This document shows positions 56,601-63,250 of a stretch of DNA of 64,000 nt, piece by piece (position 1 is the stretch's first letter; every line of letters begins with the position of its first letter). The notes under the pieces are model-generated. The model searched no databases. It was given only the letters and a program-made list of their open reading frames with translations, and was not told the origin of the DNA. The stretch comes from Nonomuraea angiospora (GTDB taxonomy: Bacteria > Actinomycetota > Actinomycetes > Streptosporangiales > Streptosporangiaceae). The DNA is taken from assembly GCF_014873145.1 (NCBI RefSeq), contig NZ_JADBEK010000001.1:7564001-7628000 (forward strand), in the 5' to 3' direction. Position numbers and translations under genes: made by a program.

Positions 56601-58687
56601 CGCAGCTGTTCTGGGCGTTCGGGATGGACGAGGTTTCACGTAAAACATTCACCACGCGGGCCGTGTCGCTCGTCCGCGCCCGCGCCGTCTTCGGCCCCAC
56701 CCCTGCCCTGGACTCGCTGGCGGTCGAGCTGGGGACGTTGATCGCCGGCTTCCTGGCAGGTCTCCGCACGATTGCGCCGGGCCCCACCGACGCGGCCCAC
56801 CAGTGGCCGGCACCGGGTGTCGTAGGCGTGGCACCTCACACCGCCGGCCACGCGCCCACCCACCCCGACGCGGCACCCACCGGCGCCGGGTCGGCGGGAT
56901 GGGGTGCGGCGGCACTCGGCACAACGGGGACGGCGCCCAGCACGGGCGCGGGCACGGGCGCCGGGTCGGCGGTTGACGCGGGCATCGGGGCGGGGGCCGG
57001 GCTCGCCGGGGAGTATCTCGTCGAGGAGCTGGGCAGCAGCCCGTTCGGGTTCGTGACCAGCAAGGCGGCGCGCGACCTCCTCGACGGTTTCCGGCAGACC
57101 CTCGGCCCGGCCAAGGTCCGGGAGTTCGAGGAGGAGCTCAAGAGCGTCCCCCTCTCCGAGCGCCTGCAACTGGCCCACGCCTGGATGGCCGCCTACCACC
57201 AGGGTCCCGAGGTGGCGGAGGCCATCGCGGTGCAGCTGTGCGACGTCCCCCGGCACGACTCCAGCGCCGCCACCCAGGAAACCGTGGACGGCCTCCTGGG
57301 CACCCACCCCCGCATCAAGGACCGCAAACTCGACATCCGGCTGGACGAGCTCCTCACCCGGACCCGCCGCTTCCGCCGGGAGCGGGTCCCGGCGTACCGG
57401 GCCTACCAGCGGCGCAGGAGCGAGCTGGTCGAGGCCGAACGCCACCGCCTGCGCCTGGACGAGTACAAGCCCAAGGTCATGAGCGCCTTCGTCCGCAACC
57501 GCCTCCTCGACGAGGTGTACCTGCCGCTGATCGGCGACAACCTGGCCAAGCAGCTCGGCGCGGCGGGCGCGGGCAAGCGCACCGACCAGATGGGTCTCCT
57601 CCTGCTCATCTCACCGCCCGGCTACGGCAAGACGACCCTGATGGAGTACGTGGCCAGCCGCCTGGGCCTGGTGTTCGTCAAGGTGAACGGCCCCGCCCTG
57701 GGCCACGAGGTGACCTCGCTGGACCCGGCGGACGCGCCCGACGCGACGGCCAGGCAGGAGGTGGAGAAGATCTCGTTCGCGCTGGAGACGGGCAACAACA
57801 CGCTGCTCTACCTCGACGACATCCAGCACACCTCGCCGGAGCTGCTGCAGAAGTTCATCTCGCTCTGTGACGCCCAGCGGCGCATCGAGGGCGTGTGGAA
57901 CGGCCGCACCCGCACGTACGACCTGCGCGGCAAGCGGTTCGCGGTGTGCATGGCGGGCAACCCGTACACCGAGTCCGGACAGCGTTTCCGCATCCCCGAC
58001 ATGCTGGCCAACCGCGCCGACGTCTGGAACCTGGGCGACGTCCTGTCGGGCAAGGACGACCTGTTCGCGCTGAGCTACGTGGACAACGCGCTGACCTCCA
58101 ACCCGGTGCTCGCGCCGCTCTCCGGCCGCGACCGCGCGGACGTCGAGCTCCTCGTACGGCTCGCCAGGGGCGACACGACCGTCCAGCCCGACCAGCTCCG
58201 TCACCCGTACAGCAAGCCCGAACTGGACCAGATCCTCAGCGTGCTGGCCAAGCTCGTACGCGTCCAGGAGGTCGTGCTGGCCAACAACCAGGCCTACATC
58301 GCCTCGGCCGCCCAGTCCGACGCGGCCCGCACCGAGCCCCCGTACCGGCTGCAGGGCTCCTACCGCAACATGAACAAGCTGGCCGAGCGCATCGTCCCCG
58401 CCATGAACGACGCCGAGCTGGAAGCGGTGATCGACGACCACTATCTGGGGGAGGCCCAGACCCTGACCACGGACGCCGAGGCCAACCTGCTCAAGCTGGC
58501 CGAACTGCGCGGCCGCCTCACCCCGGCCCAGGCCGGACGCTGGGCGGAGATCAAGACCGCCTACCTCAAGGCCAAGGCCCTGGGCGGCGCCGACGACGAC
58601 CCGATGGCCCGGGCCGTGGGCGCCCTCGGCCTGCTGGCCGACCGCGTGAGCGAGGTGGGCACCGCCATCCGCGAAGCCGACCGCTAG
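53663..58687 (+). CDS. giant AAA-family ATPase with DUF3686 (DNA repair ATPase) N-terminus
   Basis: A 1674-residue cytoplasmic ATPase. The N-terminal third matches the DUF3686 domain (GTERIRTENNCVPRDIVSLG, VFIGLKPETAVADVFAVHRF). A helical region (~450-1000) follows, then a low-complexity Gly/Ala/Thr/Pro linker (~1040-1112). The AAA module has Walker A SPPGYGKTT at ~1317 and Walker B LLYLDDIQH at ~1380, with a lid to ~1550. GTG 53663 is preferred because GGAGG sits four bases upstream; GTG 53600 overlaps the flotillin stop and would add 21 residues. Annotated relatives are called DNA repair ATPases without direct proof. A parS-like site lies inside the gene. Confidence 0.88.
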   Translation: MTELKAGELEAGTYEVLRNRLQAQAKTLTAAAEALNGARLKVFGGAELRLLGTERIRTENNCVPRDIVSLGDVMLFGYNVFIGLKPETAVADVFAVHRFSRDGDAFRFDADKLETLGDPAFKKDFAELYRYYKETRLQQLRRVEGKLLAVFQTGPADLRVLRWAVDNGGVPKYLDNRGERDHTFPPSHDFEWTPTTRDDHVLGRHPHISIEGEVFVETVGGDLTIKIENNTETGAGIYAEPVAEQLQSLADADVEYAKVGPLVLMRIRPYKETEWRHLVFNTRTKAVIRLDGLGQACQRLPEDQGLIFPGGYYLATGTSKTFDTDVTDLEFERVVRSPNGEDVLYVFHARGDGRSLLLPYNVIRKEVANPIVCHGYSLFDDGTMVVFRATSDEPTRVHPMQVWQTPYVSDTYAAAQPAGTGPLERIGNAELVRGISDCLSVSRMVEEMAASAGTFEGLIAACTRTFDSYHWLEEHGLSGPLADVRATAEQVLDEYENVEQLTRQAAEALATASEETTHLVREARSGSPVTADAWVDTLATLRRAQGRLVTLRETRYIDLAGLDALSSSVTEELASVGRRAVGFLQGADAFTAYHAAVEELAAAAAGIGTVAEAAPVADRLAAQAEGLEVVTEVVGSLDIADATVRTSILGRIAEVLGGVNRARAILDGRRRELLGAEGRAAFAAEFALLGQAITGALAMADTPAKCDEQLGRLMLQVETLESRFGEFDDFAAQLSAKREDVYEAFSARKQTQLDDLARRADRVFASAERILGSITRRLGTLGSLDEVNTYFATDPMVAKVRSAAVELRSFGDAVRAEELDGRVKSAQQEAGRALRDRLDLFSDGGETLRLGRHRFAVNTQPIDLTLVPHDQSMYFAITGTDYRSPVPASFADTRPFWDQLLVSETPEVYRGEHLAASLLDSLSPGAALEDAVRQAVESRYDEGYERGVHDHDAAAILDVLVRLRSGAGLLRYPAEVRAAAQLFWAFGMDEVSRKTFTTRAVSLVRARAVFGPTPALDSLAVELGTLIAGFLAGLRTIAPGPTDAAHQWPAPGVVGVAPHTAGHAPTHPDAAPTGAGSAGWGAAALGTTGTAPSTGAGTGAGSAVDAGIGAGAGLAGEYLVEELGSSPFGFVTSKAARDLLDGFRQTLGPAKVREFEEELKSVPLSERLQLAHAWMAAYHQGPEVAEAIAVQLCDVPRHDSSAATQETVDGLLGTHPRIKDRKLDIRLDELLTRTRRFRRERVPAYRAYQRRRSELVEAERHRLRLDEYKPKVMSAFVRNRLLDEVYLPLIGDNLAKQLGAAGAGKRTDQMGLLLLISPPGYGKTTLMEYVASRLGLVFVKVNGPALGHEVTSLDPADAPDATARQEVEKISFALETGNNTLLYLDDIQHTSPELLQKFISLCDAQRRIEGVWNGRTRTYDLRGKRFAVCMAGNPYTESGQRFRIPDMLANRADVWNLGDVLSGKDDLFALSYVDNALTSNPVLAPLSGRDRADVELLVRLARGDTTVQPDQLRHPYSKPELDQILSVLAKLVRVQEVVLANNQAYIASAAQSDAARTEPPYRLQGSYRNMNKLAERIVPAMNDAELEAVIDDHYLGEAQTLTTDAEANLLKLAELRGRLTPAQAGRWAEIKTAYLKAKALGGADDDPMARAVGALGLLADRVSEVGTAIREADR
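56632..56647. other. parS-like ParB-binding site inside the ATPase gene
   Basis: GGTTTCACGTAAAACA matches parS (TGTTTCACGTGAAACA) at 14 of 16 positions, and its 14-bp core differs at one. It is encoded by a run of AT-rich codons (GTT TCA CGT AAA ACA) that is foreign to this high-GC gene. Confidence 0.7.
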
Positions 58688-58801
58688 CGCCGGCCCACCC
58701 TGGTGCGGCACCCGCGAACCCATCCACCGCCCGCCGCACCAGGCCACCACCCGCCACCGCACGCCACGACAAGCCACCACCCGGCCGCCGCCCGAGCCAC
58801 C

Positions 58802-58880
58802 GCACGCCACCACTGCCTGCCGCACCAGGCCGCCGCACACCACCACCGCCTGCCGCACCAAGCCGCCGCACGCCACCACT
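58802..58880. repeat. 33-bp tandem repeat in a 346-bp non-coding gap
   Basis: Units begin at 58802, 58835 and 58868 (two full, one partial), each starting GCAC(G/A)CCACCAC. The surrounding gap 58688-59033 is C/A-rich (GCC, CAC, CCA triplets) and shows more degenerate copies upstream. The period is a multiple of three, but no gene-like ORF with a ribosome site is present on either strand. Confidence 0.7.
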
Positions 58881-59033
58881 CAACGACCACCACCCGACGA
58901 CCACCGGCCACCGCGCCCGGCGCACATCGCCACCGCCATCCGCCGACCCCGGCGCGCCATGTGCAGGGCGTCTGTGCTGGAGACCGCGCGTGATGAGCGG
59001 CGCGGAGGGGGCGGCCCCCGAGGACGGCGGGGG

Positions 59034-59504
59034 CTACGTCGTCAGGTCGCGGGTGGCCGCGCGCTGGAGGGCCGTGGCTCGGGTGACGTAGTCGAGGATC
59101 AGCTCCAGCTCGTCATCCGTGTACCGCTCGTACAGCTCCCCCAACGCCGCCACGAACGGCTCGAACAGCTCGCTGAACCCGGCCAGCCGCTCGTAGTTGA
59201 TCTCCACGATGACCCGCCGCCGGTCCCGCGTGTCACGCACCCGCCGCACCAGCCACTTCGACTCCAGCCGGTCGATCAGCCCGCTGACGGTGGCCGGGGC
59301 CAGCCCCGCGTGCTGGCCGATCTCCCCCGCCGTCAGCGGCCCCATGCGTTGCAGCAGGTCGAGCGTCTTCTCCTCGGTCATGCCGAGCCCCAGCCGCTCG
59401 CCCATGGCGGTGTGGTACATCACGGCGGCGTTGCTGTTGTCCCGCCCGGCCATGCTGAGGGCCTCCAGCAAATTCTTTCGCCGCTCCGAAATATCTCTGG
59501 ACAC
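59034..59504 (-). CDS. MarR-family transcriptional regulator
   Basis: A 156-residue MarR protein. The helix-turn-helix is LTAGEIGQHAGLAPATVSGL followed by the wing RDTRDRRRVIVEINYERL. GTG 59504 has GGAGG nine bases upstream. It is divergent from an FAD monooxygenase, and a perfect 20-bp palindrome lies in the 50-bp gap. It most likely represses the monooxygenase and itself, responding to the monooxygenase substrate or a related aromatic. No sensor cysteine was noted. Confidence 0.92.
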   Translation of the reverse strand: MSRDISERRKNLLEALSMAGRDNSNAAVMYHTAMGERLGLGMTEEKTLDLLQRMGPLTAGEIGQHAGLAPATVSGLIDRLESKWLVRRVRDTRDRRRVIVEINYERLAGFSELFEPFVAALGELYERYTDDELELILDYVTRATALQRAATRDLTT

Positions 59505-59524
59505 AGGTAAAGCCTCCGCATATA

Positions 59525-59544
59525 TTTCGTTCGACCGAACGAAA
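59525..59544. promoter_or_regulatory. MarR operator between MarR and the monooxygenase
   Basis: TTTCGTTCG-AC-CGAACGAAA is a perfect 9-2-9 palindrome centred between the two divergent genes, ten bases before ATG 59555. Confidence 0.8.
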
Positions 59545-59554
59545 GGTTATCACC

Positions 59555-60775
59555 ATGCAGGCTCTGATCATAGGCTGCGGCATCGCCGGACCCGTCACGG
59601 CGATGGCCCTGCGCGAGGTGGGCATCGACGCCCAGATCTTCGAGGCGTACGAGCAGGGCGCGGAGGACGTGGGCTCGTTCCTGAACGTCGCCTCCAACGG
59701 CCTGGCCGCGCTCCGGGTGCTGGGCGCGCACCACAAGGTCCTGGCGCAGGCCATTCCCACCCCACGCATGGTCATGTGGAGCGGATCGGGCAAGCGGCTG
59801 GGCGAGGTGGCCAACGGGCTGCGGCTCGACGACGGCACGGTGAGCCATACCGTCCTGCGGTCCGACCTCTACCGGACCATGCGTGACGAGGCGACCCGGC
59901 GCGGCATCGAGGTCACGTACGGCAAGCGCCTGGTCTCGTACGACGAGAGCGAAAGGAAGGTGACGGCGAGGTTCGCGGACGGCACGGAGGCCACGGGCGA
60001 CCTGCTGATCGCGTGCGACGGCGTGCACTCGCGCACCCGCACGATCCTCGACCCGCAGGCCCCCGCCGCCCGCTACAGCGGCCTCTACAGCTTCGGCGGG
60101 ATCATCAAGGACGCCGGTTTCACCGGCGAGCCGGGCGTCTACAACATGGTCTTCGGCAAGCGCGCGTTCTTCGGTTACACGGAGCGGCGAGCCTGGGGCG
60201 GAGAGCGGCAGCTTGCGTCACCAGCGGAGCCCCGTGCGAGCGCGACCATGGGCGCGGTGCCCGAGCCGGGCGAGACCTGGTGGTTCGCGAACCTGCCCCG
60301 GCGGCTCGGCGACGTTCCGGAGGACTGGAAGCCGGTGCTGGTCAGGGCGTTCGAGGACGACGCGAACTTCTCCGCCGAGCTCATCCGGCGCAGCGACGTC
60401 GGGCCGGGGTCGCCGATCTACGACCTGCCGCCGGTGCCCGTGTGGCACCGCGGCCGGGTCCTGCTGATCGGGGACGCCGCGCACGCCACCTCACCCAGCT
60501 CCGGCCAGGGCGCCTCGCTGGCCGTCGAGGACGCGGTCGTGCTGGCCAGGTGCCTGCGCGACAGCGGGAGCCACACGAAGGCGTTCGAGCGCTTCGAGGC
60601 CGAACGGCGGCCCAGGGCGGAGCGGGTGGTGGCGTACTCGAGGACGATCAGCAACAGCAAGGCCGCGGGCCCGGTCGCCCGGGTCTTCCGCGACCTGATG
60701 CTGCCGTTCTTCCTGAAGAAGAGCGCGAGCCAGGAGTCACTCGCCTGGATGTACCGCTATCAGGCGAGCCTGTGA
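59555..60775 (+). CDS. FAD-dependent monooxygenase (aromatic hydroxylase type)
   Basis: A 406-residue class A flavin monooxygenase. The ADP-binding motif is IIGCGIAGPVTAMALREVG, the DG-type motif LLIACDGVHSRTR and the second FAD motif VLLIGDAAHATSPSSGQGAS. It hydroxylates or degrades aromatic or tetracycline-like substrates; relatives include TetX-like and salicylate-hydroxylase-like enzymes, so substrate prediction is unsafe. ATG 59555 lies just after the MarR operator. The last 39 bp overlap the convergent DapA-like gene. Confidence 0.92.
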   Translation: MQALIIGCGIAGPVTAMALREVGIDAQIFEAYEQGAEDVGSFLNVASNGLAALRVLGAHHKVLAQAIPTPRMVMWSGSGKRLGEVANGLRLDDGTVSHTVLRSDLYRTMRDEATRRGIEVTYGKRLVSYDESERKVTARFADGTEATGDLLIACDGVHSRTRTILDPQAPAARYSGLYSFGGIIKDAGFTGEPGVYNMVFGKRAFFGYTERRAWGGERQLASPAEPRASATMGAVPEPGETWWFANLPRRLGDVPEDWKPVLVRAFEDDANFSAELIRRSDVGPGSPIYDLPPVPVWHRGRVLLIGDAAHATSPSSGQGASLAVEDAVVLARCLRDSGSHTKAFERFEAERRPRAERVVAYSRTISNSKAAGPVARVFRDLMLPFFLKKSASQESLAWMYRYQASL

Positions 60776-61615
60776 GACCGCCGCCTCCCCGGCCGGGACC
60801 AGCGGCAACCGCACGTCCGGGGTCGGGATCAGGCCCTGGGCGTGCAGCACTCCCTTGATCACGGTGGGGTTGGGCTCGGCGAAGAGCGCGGCCGAGAGCC
60901 TGGCCAGCCGGTGCCCGAGCGCCCTCGCCCTGGCCGCGTCGCCCGCGTTCCAGGCCTCCACCAGCTCGACGAAGCCGCGGGTCTGCAGATGCGCCGAGGC
61001 GAGGATCCCGCCGACGGCGCCCAGGGCGAGCAGCGGCGAGATGAACGCGTCGTCGCCGCCCACCACCTCGAACCCCTCGGGCAGGTCCCCCAGCAGGTCC
61101 ACCGCGTCCTGGTCGATCCCGCCCGCCGCGTACTTCATGCCCGCGATCATCGGGTGCGCGCCCAGCTGCCGGAAGGTCGCGGCGCGGACCGCCTGACCCG
61201 TCCGGTACGGGATGTGGTAGATCACCAGTGGCACCGGCGTCGCCTCCGCCAGCGCCTCGAAGTGCGCGATCACGCCGCGCTCGCCCGGCCGCAGGAAGTA
61301 CGGCACCGTCACCAGCGCGGCGCCGACCCCCGAGGGCAGGCCCTGCAGGGCCCGGGCCGTCGAACGCGTGTCGTTCCCCGTCACCCCCACCGTCAGCAGC
61401 GCCTGCCGCTCGGCGCACACCCGCGCGCACGCCTCGATCACCAGCTCCCGCTCGCCGGGGTCGAGCGCGGCCACCTCGCCCGTCGTGCCCAGCGCGACCA
61501 GCCCGGCGGCGCCCTGGTCGAGGTAGTCCGAGGCGAGCTTCTCGATCGCGTCCACGGCCACCTCTCCCGACGAGGTGAACGGGGTGACCAGCGGTACGTG
61601 TAGTCCTCTCAGCAT
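60737..61615 (-). CDS. dihydrodipicolinate synthase/N-acetylneuraminate lyase family protein
   Basis: A 292-residue TIM-barrel aldolase. The Schiff-base lysine is Lys161 (GMKYAAGG), Tyr133 lies in VIYHIPYRTG and Thr44-Thr45 in LGTTGEVAALDPGER; these match the positions in E. coli DapA. However, it stands alone, beside a LysR gene rather than lysine genes, so it could be a catabolic or sialic-acid-type aldolase. ATG 61615 is well placed and is divergent from the LysR regulator, which may control it through a dyad at 61675. Confidence 0.88.
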   Translation of the reverse strand: MLRGLHVPLVTPFTSSGEVAVDAIEKLASDYLDQGAAGLVALGTTGEVAALDPGERELVIEACARVCAERQALLTVGVTGNDTRSTARALQGLPSGVGAALVTVPYFLRPGERGVIAHFEALAEATPVPLVIYHIPYRTGQAVRAATFRQLGAHPMIAGMKYAAGGIDQDAVDLLGDLPEGFEVVGGDDAFISPLLALGAVGGILASAHLQTRGFVELVEAWNAGDAARARALGHRLARLSAALFAEPNPTVIKGVLHAQGLIPTPDVRLPLVPAGEAAVSQARLIAVHPGE

Positions 61616-61674
61616 GGTTCGAGCCTGTCCTGCCCGGACCCGTTAGGTCCAGCGCGGATTTCTTCGGTCGAGAT

Positions 61675-61687
61675 TAAGCTGAGCTTA
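61675..61687. promoter_or_regulatory. LysR-type box overlapping the regulator start
   Basis: TAAGCT-G-AGCTTA is a perfect 6-1-6 dyad that also fits the T-N11-A LysR rule. Its last base is the A of the LysR start codon. Confidence 0.65.
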
Positions 61688-62556
61688 TGCTCGACCCGCG
61701 CAAGCTCCACCTCCTCCGCGAACTCGCCCGGCGCGGCACCATCGCCGCGGTCGCGGAGGCGGTGACGTTCACCCCTTCGGCCGTCTCCCAGCAGCTCAGC
61801 GCCCTGGAGCGGGAGGCGGGCGTGCCGCTGCTGGAGCGCACCGGCCGCACGGTGGCGCTGACGCCCGCCGGGCGCCTGCTGGTCGAGCACGCGCACGCCG
61901 TGCTGGAGCAGCTCGAACGCGCGTCGGCGGCGCTCGCCGCCGCCCGTGGCGGGCCGTCCGGGCCGCTGCGGATCGGCGCGTTCCCGACGGCGGCCCGCGT
62001 GCTCCTGCCCCCGGCGCTCGTCGACCTGACCGGGGCGCATCCCGGGCTGGTGCCGATGGTCTCCGAGATCGACCCCGCCGACGTCTCGGCCGCGCTGCGG
62101 GCGGGCGAGCTGGACGTGGCGCTCGTACACGAGTACGACTTCGTTCCGCCCGTGACCGACGCGTCCATCGAGACGGAGCCGCTGTTCAGCGAGCCGATGT
62201 ACCTGACCGACCGGCCCTCCGTGGCCGACGCCCGCGCCGACGCGTGGATCACCGACAGGCCAGGCACCCTCTGCCACACCATGGCGATCCGGGCGTGCCA
62301 GGCGGCCGGGTTCGAGCCGCTCGTACGGCACCACATCGACGACTTCGACACCGTGCTAGCGTTCGTCGCCGCCGGGCAGGGGGTCGCGCTCGTACCGCAC
62401 CTGGCGGCGATCGACCCGCCGGCCGGGGTGACGCTCACCCGCCTGCCGCTGAGCCGCCGCACGCTCGCGGCGTTCAGGAAGGGGAACGGCGAGCACCCGG
62501 CGATCAGGGCGGCCGTCGCCGCCTTCCACGCGGCGATCCCCCACCTGCCCCTCTGA
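61687..62556 (+). CDS. LysR-family transcriptional regulator
   Basis: A 289-residue LTTR. The helix-turn-helix covers residues ~1-60 (LRELARRGTIAAVAEAVTFT, SAVSQQLSALEREAGVPLLE). The effector-binding domain follows (~90-285), with IGAFPTAARVLLPPAL, a family variant common in Actinobacteria. It is divergent from the DapA-like aldolase. The LysR box covers its own start codon, so autorepression is likely and the transcript may be nearly leaderless. The effector might be the aldolase substrate. Confidence 0.92.
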   Translation: MLDPRKLHLLRELARRGTIAAVAEAVTFTPSAVSQQLSALEREAGVPLLERTGRTVALTPAGRLLVEHAHAVLEQLERASAALAAARGGPSGPLRIGAFPTAARVLLPPALVDLTGAHPGLVPMVSEIDPADVSAALRAGELDVALVHEYDFVPPVTDASIETEPLFSEPMYLTDRPSVADARADAWITDRPGTLCHTMAIRACQAAGFEPLVRHHIDDFDTVLAFVAAGQGVALVPHLAAIDPPAGVTLTRLPLSRRTLAAFRKGNGEHPAIRAAVAAFHAAIPHLPL

Positions 62557-62608
62557 CGCAGCAGCCCCCTGACCAGGCCGGCTCTACCGCAGCAGCCCCC
62601 TGACCAGG
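62557..62608 (-). repeat. 31-bp tandem duplication of the TetR gene 3' end
   Basis: CGCAGCAGCCCCCTGACCAG occurs at 62557 and again at 62588 (period 31). The inner copy is the real C-terminus of the TetR gene (DLVRGLLR); the outer copy lies past its stop. Confidence 0.75.
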
Positions 62609-63186
62609 TCGGCGAAGCCGGCGGCGAGCCGTTCGTGCTGCCCGGCCCGCAGCTGGCTCGCGATCGGCTCCATGTGCAGCGTGCCGAGCAGCATGTGGGC
62701 GATCTGCTCGGCGTCCACGTCGGACCGCCCTTCGGCGATCAGCCGGGACACGTGCCGGTGCCAGGACCGGTAGATCGGGTTCTCCTCCCTGCGCTGCTCG
62801 CCGTGGGCCTTCGTGGTGACCCTGGCGTGCTCGATGGCGCTGACGAGGTTCCCGTTGCGCGCCGCCAGCACGGTCAGGTCCGCGAAGAAGGCGACCAGCC
62901 GCTCGACCGGCTCCGCGCCCGGCCCCAGCGGCGGCGGCCCCTCGGTGAACGCCTGCTCGAACTCGCGCGCCCGCTCGCTCATCAGCTCCAGCATGAGCCT
63001 CGTACGGCTCCCGAACCGGTGGAACACCGTCCCCTTGCCCACGCCGGCGGCGGCCGCCACCCGCTCCACCGAGACCTGCTCGGGCGGGTGCCGCCGCAGC
63101 AGTTCCTCGGCCGCCCGCAGGATGGCCTGCCTGTTGCGCGCGGCGTCGGCCCGCTCTCGACGTTCCATCCAGTCATTCTTTCCCAT
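62584..63186 (-). CDS. TetR-family transcriptional regulator
   Basis: A 200-residue TetR protein. The helix-turn-helix is SVERVAAAAGVGKGTVFHRF with GSRTRLMLELM after it. The ligand domain is of the TetR_C type with HMLLGTLHMEPIASQLRAG. ATG 63186 is used; the in-frame ATG at 63210 lies inside the operator region. It is divergent from a quinone oxidoreductase; two similar operators fill the 64-bp gap. It likely senses an electrophile or quinone and controls the reductase. Its 3' end is tandemly duplicated. Confidence 0.92.
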   Translation of the reverse strand: MGKNDWMERRERADAARNRQAILRAAEELLRRHPPEQVSVERVAAAAGVGKGTVFHRFGSRTRLMLELMSERAREFEQAFTEGPPPLGPGAEPVERLVAFFADLTVLAARNGNLVSAIEHARVTTKAHGEQRREENPIYRSWHRHVSRLIAEGRSDVDAEQIAHMLLGTLHMEPIASQLRAGQHERLAAGFADLVRGLLR

Positions 63187-63192
63187 GGACAA

Positions 63193-63237
63193 ACTTGACC
63201 AGTGGTCCATATATTAACTGGACCATCGGTTCAGTTA
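63193..63237. promoter_or_regulatory. two tandem TetR operators
   Basis: ACTTGACCAGTGGTCCA (63193-63209) and ACTGGACCATCGGTTCA (63217-63233) match at 13 of 17 positions with centres 24 bp apart. The second extends to a 10-3-10 dyad ending at 63237. Confidence 0.7.
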
Positions 63238-63250
63238 GAGGAGTTCAAGC

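Noticed and set aside
58688..59033. CRISPR array at the 33-bp repeats
   Set aside because: Units are directly adjacent with no unique spacers, and no cas gene is present.
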